A DNA stretch of 64,000 nucleotides, from the NCBI GenBank assembly GCA_003550325.1, contig QKWP01000438.1, positions 249,410 through 313,409 on the forward strand, in the 5' to 3' direction. Position 1 is the first letter of the stretch. Every line of letters begins with the position of its first letter. Source of the DNA: Gigaspora rosea. Taxonomy: Eukaryota > Glomeromycota > Glomeromycetes > Diversisporales > Gigasporaceae. Of the stretch, positions 22,750 to 33,640 are shown in pieces. Below the pieces are notes generated by a model. It had not been told where the DNA came from and ran no database searches. It saw nothing but the letters and a program-made list of their open reading frames with translations. The translations under genes and the position numbers were made by a program.

Positions 22750-23600
22750 TAACATAAAATAACTGTATATATACGGTATATCTTAACAAAAATTCTGTTT
22801 TAATCAGTTTTAGGCGTTTGTAATCTGAGTTGACTAAAATTTTCGGCAGTAAAAAAACGTCGACAGATGAAATCCTTGACAAATCGGCAAACATCAAAGA
22901 GCTAAGCCAACTAAGCTGTCGGTATTAAGTCCCTTTTGGGAAATGGTTGTCTTTTTTGTCGGCTCTTGATATCTTCAGAGATCATTGAAGTTAATTTTAT
23001 ACTAATTTTCTCGGCATATTATCAGTTAATTCGTCTTTATTGTATTAATCGGTTTTTATTATAATCTATATCAGATATATAAGACGATTTTTTCCGTATT
23101 CTAGAAAAGATTTTTTCAATAAGAAAACTACCGGTAAAGTTCAAATTTAAATTTAGGTTACCAAGACTGGGGGCTGAATTAAGGCTGTTGACTTCCAGCC
23201 AATTGTGACACTTTGCCAAGAATGACGATCAGGGTGCAATTTTATTATATTAGGTATAATGATATTATTCTAGGTTACAATTTGCATTACGCCAAAAATA
23301 CAAACTTCAAATGTAAATTCTATCCTTTTATGGATAAATTCTTTTTATCCCAAATATAAAAATTTTCTTATTATAACTAAAAATTATTATAGTTTACAAA
23401 AAATTAAATCTAATTGTAAACAACCTGTCAGATTTATTATTTGTACGTACGTTATATAGTTACATTACATCACATATTTAAAACTACTAATTCATCTTTT
23501 ATTAAAGTGTATATATATATATATATATATATTTGAATTAAAATTTTTTTCGATTCCCAAAGTTTATTAATTATTAAATATATTAGTAATTTTGACGCAA

Positions 23601-24860
23601 ATGACATCCTCTCGAAAATATCAATCTTCAGATAAAGTTAGAAATGAAGAACCGGTTTTCGAGGGATTAGAAAAAAAAGATCATGATAAAAGAATTATTA
23701 TATTATTAATTCTTGCTCCATTATGGACTCTTATATTCACCATAATTCCTGTTGTCGTTAAAGTTAAAGGCATTGGCGCTGATATTTATAGTATGTAATT
23801 TTTTTGTTAATTATTTAGATTAATGCATTATTCAACAATTAATGTTCCATTTATTTATTTATTTATTTATTTATTTCTAACCTTTTTTTTTTTTTAATTC
23901 ACTTTTTCATAATCATCCAACAGGATTCGTTGAACCAATAGTTTCATTACCATTAAATTATTTTATTTTGGCATCTTCCGAAGTATTTGACAATAATAGC
24001 AATAGTAAACCTTTCGGTATCTCGATTTATTATTATTATTTTGTTAATTATATTTTACAGTCTTAAACTGATTCATCTCTATTTTTAAAGTTTTGGGCTT
24101 ATCTGAACGTGGCTTTTTAAATGTATGGTTTATGGTCGCAGCTGCATTTTACGCACAAGGTAAATGCTTAACATCTAACTTATTTACCTAATTTTATTAT
24201 TATATATTTTATATAAATTTAAATCTTATTATTAAGGTGCTGGAATGCATTCTACCGCAATTCTCGCAAAGCATTGGCTACAAAATTTAATTACTGAAAA
24301 ACCTGATATTGTAACTTCATATCCCGAAGTAAACGATATGTTATATTATTTTCAAACCACACTTGAACATGTGGTATGTACAATATTTTTTAAAAAAAAT
24401 TTTTTTTTTCTATATTTATTTAGAATTTCATTTTTTTAAAAAAAAAAATGTATGATAAAACTTTTTCGAATAGGTCGGTCATTATATGTACGCATTCGGT
24501 TCAGCTCTAATATCATGGTCTCATTTATTTGCTTATCGACGTCAAGTACACAAAGTAATAGAATCCAAAAGTAGATTAGCCTTTTGGATCTTGGGTGGAG
24601 TGATTTATTCTCTTATTTTAGGAGGTGTAGCAATTGAATTTCCAAAAGGTACTATTGTTGGATTAGTTTATGTTTTAATATTAGGTATTCCATTAGGTAT
24701 TTACTTATTTAAGACTGGAGATTTACTATCAAAAGGTAAAAGATTGGTACTTCAATCTTATCTTATTGGTTATATTATTGGTTTCTTTATAATCGTGATT
24801 TGGGTGATTGCAATTGGTGGATTTCATGATAGAAAGAGTGCAGGAATTCTAGCAAATTAA
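23601..24860 (+). CDS. Multi-pass membrane protein of unknown function
   Basis: Five exons: 23601-23790, 23924-24016, 24091-24159, 24237-24373, 24474-24860; donors include GTATGT twice, and phases close to give 291 aa. I do not recognise the family. A charged, probably cytosolic N terminus (about 30 residues, with EEPVFEGLEKKDHDKR) is followed by a strong hydrophobic segment, LLILAPLWTLIFTIIPVVV. Further hydrophobic segments lie in exons 2 and 3, and three in exon 5 (WILGGVIYSLILGGVAI, VGLVYVLILGIPLGIYLF, YIIGFFIIVIWVIAIGG), so six or so helices. His residues cluster before and in exon 5 (GMHSTA, LEHVVGHYMYAF, WSHLFAYRR), which could hint at a metal site, but this is speculation. The pogo-like transposon starts 55 bp after the stop codon. 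Confidence 0.75.
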
Positions 24861-25165
24861 ATAAGGATTGATTATTATTCGTAAAATTTAGTTATTTTAA
24901 TTTTGTATATATTATATAAAGTAGACAGGGGTAATTTGACGAAGTTAACAGTACTATCGAATAAACTTTTATTAACCCATGTAAATTTCCGGAAATTTGC
25001 GGTTATAAAACTAAGCCATATTTGGAATAGATCTAATAAAAAAAAAAGGTATGACAAATCAAATCTGTATAAATCATCGCTTTTGCATACATTACCAAAA
25101 AATTGAAATTTTAAGATTAAGGGGTAACTTGACGAATTTTAATCATTAATAAAAAAATATATATT

Positions 25166-26923
25166 TCATACTTCCCTATCTTTTTTTAACGACCTTCCTA
25201 TTTTCCTGAGTCTTCTGGGCTCGCTGTTGTTCCCGTGCAGCTTTTTTTTGGGCTGCGGCTTCCTTTTTTTGGGCTGCAGCTTTTTTTTTTGGGCCGCAAC
25301 CTCTTTTTTTCGCCTTGCTTCTTCGGATTTTCGTTCTGCCTCCTTGTTTAACTCTTCTAGTTCACACCAACTTTCTTCATTAGTAAGGAGCCGGGCAAAA
25401 GGGAGCGTCTTTCTTTTTTTCCTTGGAGAAGGTTGATCAGATTCTGTCTGGTCTTCTGTACCTTCTGCTGAAACCGGAGTACGAGGAGCCAGATACTTAA
25501 GAGCTGAATGCAAAGAACATGTCCCAGGGTTTTTGTAAGTATCTAGTTCCTTTTCTACTGCTGAAAGTTGGGATTTCAATAAACCATTCTTATTCCTAAG
25601 CATCATATTTTCTTTCATTAGTTCATCAACATTCAAGTAAGTGGAATGAGGATGATTTGAATTAGGCGAAATTTGGGTTGACGAAGACGATTCAGCTGGT
25701 TGAACAAAAGGTTGGCCATATGAAGGTGAGATGTCGAACCGTTCAGTTGTTAATGAAGGGTCTAAACGGTCAGAACTAATAGCGTCTGGGTCAAATGGCC
25801 AAATTCCTGTCATTTTATAGGCGCTACAAATAGCTTGTGGTGAATAAGTTTCAAGGAAAGCAGCGCCAAAAACTCTTGCGAAGGTTCGTTTTGTTACTAC
25901 TATGCCATTATTTTCATTGCTATATTTTTCACATCCCTTACTGTATAATTTTTTTAGTTTTGCGAAAGGAATTTCTGAAGGCTGCAAAACATGGGTTGTA
26001 TGTGGCGGGAGTGCATAAAGAAGGATGCCGTTGTTACGACAAAAATCGACGATTGTATAGCTGATATGACTTTTGTGACCATCTAGCATTAGTAATACGG
26101 GTCTAGTGGGTGGGATTGAATTAACAAAATGGTCAAGATACATTTGGAAGAGGTCTTCACGCATGTATCCTGTAGTTGTAAAACCCATTACGGTTCCTGG
26201 TGGTGCACCTTCTAATAAACCAGGAATCGTACGAACACCTTTATAAATAATTAAAGGTGGAATAAAAGATCCAGCAGCTGAAATTGTGGGTGCAACCGAG
26301 ATATGATCGTGAGAATTCCCATGCGCAATTTTATGAATTTGACGTGAGCCCTTTTTTGCTATAACCTTTTCTAATTTTGGTACGATAACAAACCCAGTTT
26401 CGTCCATGTTCCATATTTGTGCCGCAGTAAGAGAATTTTCATCGATAATTTTTTTAAGCTTGTTAAAATGATCAGTGACAACGGTTTTATTGGCTTTTTG
26501 TGCTCGTGCTTCTGATAAGTTTTGAGGTATACGAAATGATAATTCTGGGTGGTCCCTCATAAAACGTTCCCACCAGTCTTGACCTGGCCCATTTTCACCA
26601 AAAGGATGTGATCGATTATTAAGTCGCACAATTTCCATGACACAATGATTAACTCCACTTCTTGTTAACCCAAACCCAAGTTTTTGCATATTAAGGCAAT
26701 AACCAACAAGTTGGGTTTCTTCATGACTAGTAAGAACGTTGGGTGCACCTGGACGTTTAGGGGGACCACCATTTTTAACCGCACGCCTAAGGGTAGCTTC
26801 CGAAAGACCAAAGTCTTTCGCCAAGCTATTTATACTTGGGGGCTTGGAACCAACAGGGCAATCATCTATTTTTTTAAGTGCAGCACGGATTGCCTCACCT
26901 CTTTCAATATAAGATACTCCCAT
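25166..26923 (-). CDS. Pogo/Tigger-type transposase, DDE superfamily
   Basis: Intact 585-aa single-exon ORF. Residues 1-60 form a pipsqueak-like helix-turn-helix (INSLAKDFGLSEATLRRAVK). About 65-140 resemble a CENP-B-type DNA-binding domain (HEETQLVGYCLNMQKLG, WWERFMRDHPELSFR). About 165-340 form the DDE_1 catalytic core, with Asp174 in WNMDETGF, Asp281 in LMLDGHKSH and a third acidic residue, Glu317, in VLQPSEIP, where many relatives have Asp (LQPLDV). The tail has a coiled coil (VDELMKENMMLRNKNGLL) and a very basic end with KKK/QPKKR clusters, probably a nuclear localisation signal. No stop or frameshift, so recent activity is plausible. The start MGVSYIERGEAI fits the HTH onset. Confidence 0.9.
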   Translation of the reverse strand: MGVSYIERGEAIRAALKKIDDCPVGSKPPSINSLAKDFGLSEATLRRAVKNGGPPKRPGAPNVLTSHEETQLVGYCLNMQKLGFGLTRSGVNHCVMEIVRLNNRSHPFGENGPGQDWWERFMRDHPELSFRIPQNLSEARAQKANKTVVTDHFNKLKKIIDENSLTAAQIWNMDETGFVIVPKLEKVIAKKGSRQIHKIAHGNSHDHISVAPTISAAGSFIPPLIIYKGVRTIPGLLEGAPPGTVMGFTTTGYMREDLFQMYLDHFVNSIPPTRPVLLMLDGHKSHISYTIVDFCRNNGILLYALPPHTTHVLQPSEIPFAKLKKLYSKGCEKYSNENNGIVVTKRTFARVFGAAFLETYSPQAICSAYKMTGIWPFDPDAISSDRLDPSLTTERFDISPSYGQPFVQPAESSSSTQISPNSNHPHSTYLNVDELMKENMMLRNKNGLLKSQLSAVEKELDTYKNPGTCSLHSALKYLAPRTPVSAEGTEDQTESDQPSPRKKRKTLPFARLLTNEESWCELEELNKEAERKSEEARRKKEVAAQKKKLQPKKRKPQPKKKLHGNNSEPRRLRKIGRSLKKDREV

Positions 26924-27169
26924 ATTTATTTAATTTATTACATAATAGGTGAATAAAAAGTTAAAAAAATGAAAAGTTTGATACGTTTAACGAGTTAAAA
27001 AGCGAAGCGACAAAGTTCAAAATAACGTGATTCTGAAATTTTTCTGGGTATTTATTAGTGCATAGATGTTGTAATAACATTCTCAATGTATTTGTTATAC
27101 GAAACCATTCGCGTACCAAATTTGATGCTTATATGTCGCGATGTAATTTAACGCACGTATATAATATAA

Positions 27170-27354
27170 TTAGGGTAATTTGACGAATTGAGAATAATTG
27201 GCAATATATCGTGATCCCGTGATCGGATCCAAACAATTTTTTTATCATTCGAATTCTCTCAAAGAGAGGATTCGAATGGTATAAAAATTGTTCAGATCCG
27301 ATCACAGGATCACGATATATTGCCAATTATTCTCAATTCGTCAAATTACCCCTA
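27170..27354. mobile_element. Near-perfect hairpin element carrying pogo end sequence
   Basis: Arms of about 85 bp start GGGTAATTTGACGAATTGAG and close with CTCAATTCGTCAAATTACCC, with a 5-nt centre near AGAGA. The outer 15 bp equal the pogo element's inner terminal sequence, so this is probably a non-autonomous derivative of that transposon. The inner arms (CGTGATCCCGTGATCGGATC) relate it to the hairpins at 28,563 and 28,753. Confidence 0.75.
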
Positions 27355-27398
27355 TTTGTCAAATTACCCCTGTCTACTTTATATTATATATATTAACA

Positions 27399-27795
27399 GT
27401 TTTACTAAATCACACCACTGGCGTTCAACACCAGTATCGGAAATTAGAGTATCGCCATCAAAAATTCACCCCCCACGTGATCAGTACCAAAATTCTTTCA
27501 AGTTCGTTTATGTTATATTAGGGTTAGGGTGAGTGCTCAGTTAGGGTTTGGGTTTAGGTTGTTATATAGTAAAATCGCTCAAGAAAAACTTTTTTTTAGT
27601 TAAAAAAAGTAGTTTCTTATGCAAACTCTTGAGAAATAAGCTTTTTTTGACAAAAGAAACGTTTGTTTTGAATTTTCCTGATCGTGTTACGTTACACCAA
27701 ATTATGACACATGATTTTCCGACCTACTTTCCGATGATGTTCTGATCTAATTTCCGACACTGGCGTTGAACGCCAGTGGTGTGCTTTAGTAAAAC
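27399..27795. mobile_element. MITE with CACTGGCGTT palindromic ends
   Basis: Ends of about 50 bp: GTTTTACTAAATCACACCAC at the left and GTGGTGTGCTTTAGTAAAAC at the right. Each end contains a further internal palindrome, CACTGGCGTTCAACGCCAGTG-like, so each can form its own small hairpin. The core has TTAGGGTGAGTGCTCAGTTA and TTTGGGTTTAGG, telomere-like. It abuts the pogo element's right end by 16 bp. Confidence 0.75.
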
Positions 27796-27954
27796 CGTAT
27801 ATTAATTAGTTTAATTAGTCTTTAAAAAAATATCATTTTTTAATATAATTATTACGGTTAAATATGAAATTGGTTGAAACTAAAATTTAATCCTATTTTA
27901 ATAAAATTTTTTGGGTTAGAATTAGGATTAGGGCTAGATTACAATGAGTATTAT

Positions 27955-28552
27955 CTCTTAAACTGTTTGAAATTCAGGGCAGATCTGCCCTGAAATTTTC
28001 TGAAAATCACGTGCATTATAAATACACAAAAAATAATAACATAAACGATACAATACATAATAAATAAGTTTGAAAATGACATAAATGATGCGATACATTA
28101 AAATAAGTATGAAAATGTTATCAAATTCTTCTTCAGTAGCATTATCCATAGGATCATCGATCGCGATTTCATTTTCAATTTCAGTAATTATTCGTGTAAA
28201 CTCAAAGGTATATGAGTCATTATCTTCAATATCTGCACTCATATTTCGTTTAAAAATAAGAATGTGAAAAAAAAATAACGATAAATAAATGGGAAAAGAA
28301 TAATAGTAAATAAGGTGAAATAGAAGATGATCGAACCTGAATAATCGATCTGATGATCATAGTTCCTGTGCAATGCAAGAAATTTATGAACTTATACTGT
28401 AAAATAAAGTAAAACTGGGGTTTATCAATTTCTAAATAAAGTAAGTCAGAATTTATTAAAACCTTAATTTATAAGGTAATACAAGTGTTACATGAGTTGC
28501 CAATCAAAATTCAATATTTCAGGGCAGATTTGCAGGAGAAACGGTTTAAGGG
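27955..28552. mobile_element. Element with CCTTAAAC / CAGGGCAGAT ends
   Basis: The left end CTCTTAAACTGTTT...AGATCTGCCCTGAAAT is mirrored by TTTCAGGGCAGATTTGCAGG then AGAAACGGTTTAAGGG. The same right end recurs in direct orientation at 28,902-28,943, and a diverged one at 32,810-32,850. An acidic ORF lies inside on the minus strand (next entry). Confidence 0.6.
27958..28242 (-). CDS. Hypothetical acidic ORF, 94 aa, inside a repeat element
   Basis: Starts MSADIEDNDSYTFEFTRI; the first 45 residues are acidic (TEIENEIAIDDPMDNATEEE). The rest is hydrophobic and tyrosine-rich and overlaps the terminal inverted repeat, so the true coding part may end near residue 50. No known domain. It may be the first exon of a lost transposon protein. 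Confidence 0.25.
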   Translation of the reverse strand: MSADIEDNDSYTFEFTRIITEIENEIAIDDPMDNATEEEFDNIFILILMYRIIYVIFKLIYYVLYRLCYYFLCIYNARDFQKISGQICPEFQTV

Positions 28553-28562
28553 TAAATATTAT

Positions 28563-28690
28563 TAAACGCCAATATATCATGATCTTGTGATCAGAATTTA
28601 ATGATTTTGATACCATTCGATTCATCTCGACGAGACGGTTCGAATAGCATCAAAATTATCGAATTCGGTTTGCTAGATCGTGAGTTATTC
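28563..28690. mobile_element. Hairpin element, copy 2
   Basis: The inverted repeat ATATATCATGATCTTGTGATC...TCGAATTCGGTTTGCTAGATC with centre CATCTCGACGAGACG belongs to the same family as the inner arms at 27,170-27,354 but is more diverged. Confidence 0.6.
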
Positions 28691-28752
28691 ACAAAAAACT
28701 ATCTGCGGCGCAGAAAACTTAAATTTCTGTAGGGCAGCATTGCAAATTGCTT

Positions 28753-28880
28753 TTTGCAAATATCTCTTGATCTAGTGATCAGAATTTAATAATTTTGGCA
28801 TCATTCAAATTGTCTTGTTGAGACGAATTGAATGGTACTAGAATCATTAAATTCTGATCACTGGATCTTGATATATTGGT
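28753..28880. mobile_element. Hairpin element, copy 3
   Basis: CTTGATCTAGTGATCAGAAT at the left pairs with ATTCTGATCACTGGATCTTG at the right; the centre is GTCTTGTTGAGACGA. This is the best-paired of the three relatives between 27,170 and 28,880. Confidence 0.7.
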
Positions 28881-30766
28881 AAAAACAAATTTTTAAAAAA
28901 ATTTCAGGGCAGATTTGCAGGAGAAACGGTTTAAGAGATAGGTTTTAAATATTCAAGTCGAGAACTCAAATTTTAGCTTTAGTAGCCACATTGAATATTC
29001 GTATGCCATATTCATCTTAATTACTTTTTTTTCGATTTTATATAATATCATCACATTAAATAAAATCCCTAGATTTATAAGAAATAAGCTTTTATTATAT
29101 GAAAAATATTCAGTTGTTTATCATTCCGGTAACAAACTTTTTGCTTCAAAACAATCATTAGATTTCAGATCTAAGGTTCAGGTTTTTGATTTCGAATTAA
29201 ATCAGTGACATGTTTATTTCAAAATCAATGATCTATAAATCCTCTTTATACAGTATCCTACTATGATGAGGCTAGGGATGAGGTTTTTTTAAAAACCAGG
29301 TTAAACATAGTTTAAGGCTGGTTTGGGATTAAAAACTAATTTGATTACAATATTGCCAAACCAGTTTGGTTTGGCTATATTGTAATTTAACTGATTTGGG
29401 GTTTAACTAATTTAGTTTAACTATATTGTAACTAAACCAGTTTTTTTAAAAAATTATTTTTTAAACAAATCTTTATAATAAAATAGAGTATTCTCAAATA
29501 CTCACTTAATAGAATGGAAGTAAATTTATCGATCATAAGATTGGGTATGGGTTTTATGTAACAACCCGTGTTTTTTTTGAAAGCTTATTCGCACAAATAA
29601 ATATGAAGATATATACCCGTGCGAATGAGACAATTTTTCATAAAAAGCAAAACTGAATTTAGCTTTAATGAAGATTAACATTTTAATCAGATAGTTTGTC
29701 ATTATAGTTGGAAAACAACTAGGTATATTGGTCGAACGATTTTTAAAGTTTTCATAACTGGGCGAAGACTATATTCAGTTAGATTATTTTAAAAATTTTC
29801 ATAGTTAGCGAAGACTATATTTGGTAATTTTTAAAATTCTCATAACTGGGAGATTTTTAAAATTTTAATTGTTTGCCGAAGAATTAATTAGGACGGAAAA
29901 TATTTTTTAAAGTTCTTAAAATCTTGAATTAACTTCGAAACTATTTTTTTTTCTTGTAGGATTGCTTAAAAGTTTCAAAAAAGAAATAAATATGTTTATA
30001 TAAAATAGTTCATCGAAATGGTTCTACATATTAAAGACTTTTTTTTATCGAAACTGATCTACAAGTTGTTTTTGTGATTTTTTTTTTTTTATGTTGCAAC
30101 AAATAAAAACATTGGACTTTCAAGATCGTTAATAGTGAAGTTGCAACTAGCAATTTAAAAAAAGAAAAAATAAAGTTGGGAAAAATAAGTGATAAAAATT
30201 ACTGTTAATAGCAAAATAAAAAATTTTAAATTATTAGTAAAAAATGACTCACGGGTAATATATTTAAATATATAAATTCTACTCACTGAAAACTTTACCA
30301 TATATGAAGATTTCAATTCTCTACTACATAAATAAAACCTTAAAATTATTTAATTATGCTATGTACTTATAAAAACCCAAGACAAAGAGATCGTTCACGA
30401 AAATGAAACTTGATATAGAAAGTATAACTGACATATTAACTGCTTACGCGGTCGATATGCCAGTTATACTGTACTTTCCTAGTAAAATTTTTTTTATTCC
30501 GATTATCTAAGACTGATATTGTTAGCAAAATGAAACTTGATATAGAAAGTATAACTGACATATCGACTGCTTATGCAGCCAATATGTTAGTTATACTTTC
30601 TCAGTAAATTTTTTTATACCCAATTGCCCAAGACATGACCAATTAATATCTATCTAATTCAACTAAATCAACTCGGGTATGAAACTAACATATCCGCTAA
30701 AATTAGTACAAATACTGAAATAAGGAGTTACAGCTGATTTCAAAATTAGTGGGACACGTGAGAAAA

Positions 30767-30934
30767 TTTTTGTTGATCCGCAGTAAATTTTCGGTAATTG
30801 CATTTACCGAAAATTTTATGGTTTTTCGATAATATAATTTTCGTGATCCGGGATGTTTTGTTACAAAACATCCCGGATCAGTCCGAAAATCAATACTGTG
30901 ATAATAATTTCGGCCGAAAATTATATTATCGAAA
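30767..30934. repeat. Nested perfect palindromes
   Basis: Three palindromes within 170 bp: TAAATTTTCGGTAATTG paired with ATTTACCGAAAATTTTA; a perfect one at 30,846-30,880 built on GATCCGGGATGTTTTGT and its complement; and an outer pair TCGATAATATAATTTTCG with CGAAAATTATATTATCGA. Together they form a cross-shaped fold, likely an inserted foldback element. Confidence 0.75.
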
Positions 30935-31163
30935 GAATATTTTTAACTATAACCCATAGTGATAATCACTACTGTCACGTGATCTGAAAAATTTATATGC
31001 ATGAGTGTTGTTTCACAAATAACTATTTCTGTGCCGATAAGAGCAACTCAATATATAATCTACATAATGCATAAATTGCATTCTCGATAAAAACCCAACT
31101 GGCATCAAAAAAAGTAACCCTAACCCAAGCTAAATTTCACCTTTAACCGACCCCCGACAAAAG

Positions 31164-31560
31164 GTATGTATGTACGTACGTATGTACGTAGATGTTGTTT
31201 TTTTATATCATGTGCCAGCTGCGAGCGAAAGCAAGCAGCTAGCAGTTTACCTGTGGTGCTTTTCATCAAAAAAATCTAGCATTCAACACTTCTAGAAAAC
31301 AACATTCATCATACGTGTACGTACGTATGTACGTAGATGTTGTTTTTTATATTTTTTATATCATGTGCCAGCTGCTCACTTTCACTCGCAGCTAGCAGTT
31401 TACCTGCGGTGCTTTTCATCAAAAAAAAATCTAGCATTCAACACTTCTAGAAAACAACATTTATCATACGTATACGTACGTATGTACGTAAATGTTGTTT
31501 TTTATATTTTTTATATCATGTGCCAGCAACACTTCTAGAAAACAACGTTCATCATATAAT
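31164..31560. repeat. Tandem repeat, 145-155 bp, about 2.5 copies
   Basis: Each unit starts with TACGTACGTATGTACGTAGA then TGTTGTTTTT and continues through CATGTGCCAGCTGC, AGCTAGCAGTTTACCTG and TTCAACACTTCTAGAAAACA. Unit marks at 31,191, 31,336 and 31,491. The third unit has lost its centre. Confidence 0.8.
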
Positions 31561-32159
31561 ATACAAAGACTAATAACTTTACAACAATTGTAAGAATCAG
31601 AAAAAATTTTTATTATGTAGCATTTCCTTGTAAATAACATTATACTTCTTACTAGTCTCGTTCCCATTACCCAACAGGAATTTTACTATTAATCAGTTCA
31701 TGTTTAAGGGACAGAAAAAATGCATTATTAAGCTTATAATATTCAAATATTGATACTACTGTTAGTGGCCTAAACTTATATCTATCAATAAAAAATAAAG
31801 TATAAGTATACTAATACTAATAGAAAAACAAGCAAAAAGATATTAATACTTATCTTTGTAAATTATCATTCTATTTCTATTCATATTTAGAATACACTGT
31901 TGCTGTTGCTTAAAAAATAAAAATCGTTAACTATCAAAATCAATAACTAATAGTAGCCATGATTTTGATATTTCGTTACTTATTCACAAATAAAATTTTA
32001 TAATTATATATCATAGTTGCAAATTTGCTACGCATAAAATAACCAGCTAATACTTTAATATTCCACTACAAACTTACCTTCCATAATTTCTCTATAAATA
32101 CGTTGGTAGAGATACAAAAAAGCACAAACAGAAGCCACGTTGCTTTGTCAATATAGCAG

Positions 32160-32420
32160 CAAAAAAAAACACAGCAGAGCAAGAGAAATAACGGTAAAAG
32201 AGCGGAAACATGACAGAGAAATAAACACGATGGAAAAAGAAAACACGACAGAATTAGAGGCACGGTAGAGAAAGAGACGTGACAGAATTAGACAACACGG
32301 TAGAGAAAGAGACACGGCAAAGCAAAAGACATGGCAAAGCAAAAGGACCGGCAAAGCAAAAAGCACAGCAGAACAGAATACGGTAGCGAATGAGATTGGG
32401 AAAAACGGATATAAAAAATG
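32160..32420. repeat. Purine-rich short repeats
   Basis: Imperfect 10-14-bp units of the types CACGGTAGAGAAAGAGA and CATGGCAAAGCAAAAG. They create long but meaningless cysteine/leucine-rich frames on the minus strand, which are not annotated as genes. Confidence 0.7.
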
Positions 32421-32879
32421 TAGCAGCAAGAAAGGATGTAGGACTTAAGTTCGTAATGAAGTAATAAAAAAATGTGACATGTCAGCAAATATATTCAAAG
32501 AGCACCTAGGAAAGGAACAACTATAACGAAAGAAAATATTGAACGAAATAAGTTAGCAATTGAAAAGTGTTCAGGGTAAACAAATGTTAGTAATGCAAAT
32601 GTCTTAAAGAGGTAAGTTAGAAATTATTCTAACACAGACGATCGTGGTCAGGTAGTATTAAAATTAATCACGTGATAGTAGTGACACGTGATAGTAGTGA
32701 CACGTGATAGTAGTGATTATCACTATGCGTGATTTTAACTATATTTCAATAAAGTATACCCCATATGCTTAATAAATTTTTATTTTATTTAAAAAAATGT
32801 AATATTTCTAAAAAAATTCAGGCAAATTTGCCTGGATTACAGTTTAAGGGATAGTTTTTTTGTAGAACTCCTATAAGCA

Positions 32880-33640
32880 CATAAATTTTCATATAGTTTA
32901 TTCTGAAATATTGATTAGCACTCCAAGCAATTTAGGAAATATTAATAATTCTAATTCTTTTTTTAATGCTAAAGAGGATCGGTCTTTTGGCAAAGTAGAA
33001 CGTAACCATGTACAAGATGCTAACTTAAGGTCTTCATTATCAAGCAACGACTCTCTCTTTGCATGTTTTTCTTAGCGATGACTAGGTAAAGATCCTTGAT
33101 CAAGAAAAGCTTTTGCCCATCCTCTAAGACAACAAGCCATATATTTTGTATTTCGAATACCTTTTCAAAAAGTATCTGCAATTTTTTCTGATGCTTTTAT
33201 TTTTTTCACCATCCAGAAGTAATCTAAAGTATTGGCAAATGGATATTAACCTTTGTACTTCATAAAGTTGTGATTTTGCCAATTCTTTTTTAATATTTTG
33301 AAGGTTAGAGCGCTAACATTTATTACCTAATATCCATTTACTATAGGGGCTTACCCCCACCCCTAGGTAAGATCTATAAATAGAATTTTGGCCAATCAAA
33401 TTTAACTAAAGTAAGATTTTTTATGACCTCCCCACCCCCTAAAATATTACCTAATAAATGTCAGCACCCTTACGGAGCTGATTTCTTAATTTGTTATTGA
33501 GATTGGTAAGAAATATTTTTACAATATAATAAAATTGGTATCTTTTCTTTACTTTTTGCTTTTGCTCCTCACATTTTATCAAGAGTTTCATTTTTTTAGC
33601 TTCATGTTGAAGTGTTCTTGTGCTTTTTTTTTCCAAAGGT
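32880..33640 (-). pseudogene. Decayed N-terminal part of a DDE-type transposase
   Basis: Reading the minus strand, fragments such as RGWAKAFLDQGSLPSHR, KRESLLDNEDLKLASCTWLR and LELLIFPKLLGVLINISE line up with the N-terminal region I remember for a multicopy fungal transposase family. An in-frame stop after SLPSHR and further stops upstream break it. The preceding piece (33,451-33,636, beginning MEKKSTRTLQHEAKKMKL) fits the basic N terminus of the same kind of protein. No catalytic core is present. The family assignment is from memory and therefore uncertain. Confidence 0.4.

Larger units (their letters stand above)
22014..22775. repeat. Dispersed repeat, interrupted copy
   Basis: Same family as 19,274-19,396. 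It breaks at TTTTATTA (22,131) and resumes with TAACATAAAATAACTG at 22,750 after a 621-bp insertion. Outside this the stretch has no gene. Confidence 0.8.
24915..27383. mobile_element. Autonomous pogo-like DNA transposon
   Basis: The left end TATAAAGTAGACAGGGGTAA (24,915) is mirrored by TTACCCCTGTCTACTTTATA ending at 27,383, giving about 26-bp terminal inverted repeats. A related inner copy, GGGGTAACTTGACGAATTTT, sits at 25,121. The element encloses one complete transposase gene on the minus strand. A hairpin element (27,170-27,354) sits between the gene and the right end. Pogo-like elements usually insert at TA. Confidence 0.8.
30945..32750. mobile_element. Element with CACTACTNTCACGTG ends
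   Basis: The left end TTTAACTATAACCCATAGTG then ATAATCACTACTGTCACGTG is mirrored at the right by GTAGTGATTATCACTATGCG near 32,705. At the right end the word CACGTGATAGTAGTGA is present in three tandem copies (32,668-32,715). The element, about 1.8 kb, lies inside the large palindrome core and carries the tandem array at 31,164-31,560. No gene. Confidence 0.6.

Noticed and set aside
32066..32488. Three overlapping Cys/Leu-rich membrane-like ORFs on the minus strand
   Set aside because: They are translations of purine-rich microrepeats; several frames are open at once and composition is repeat-driven.
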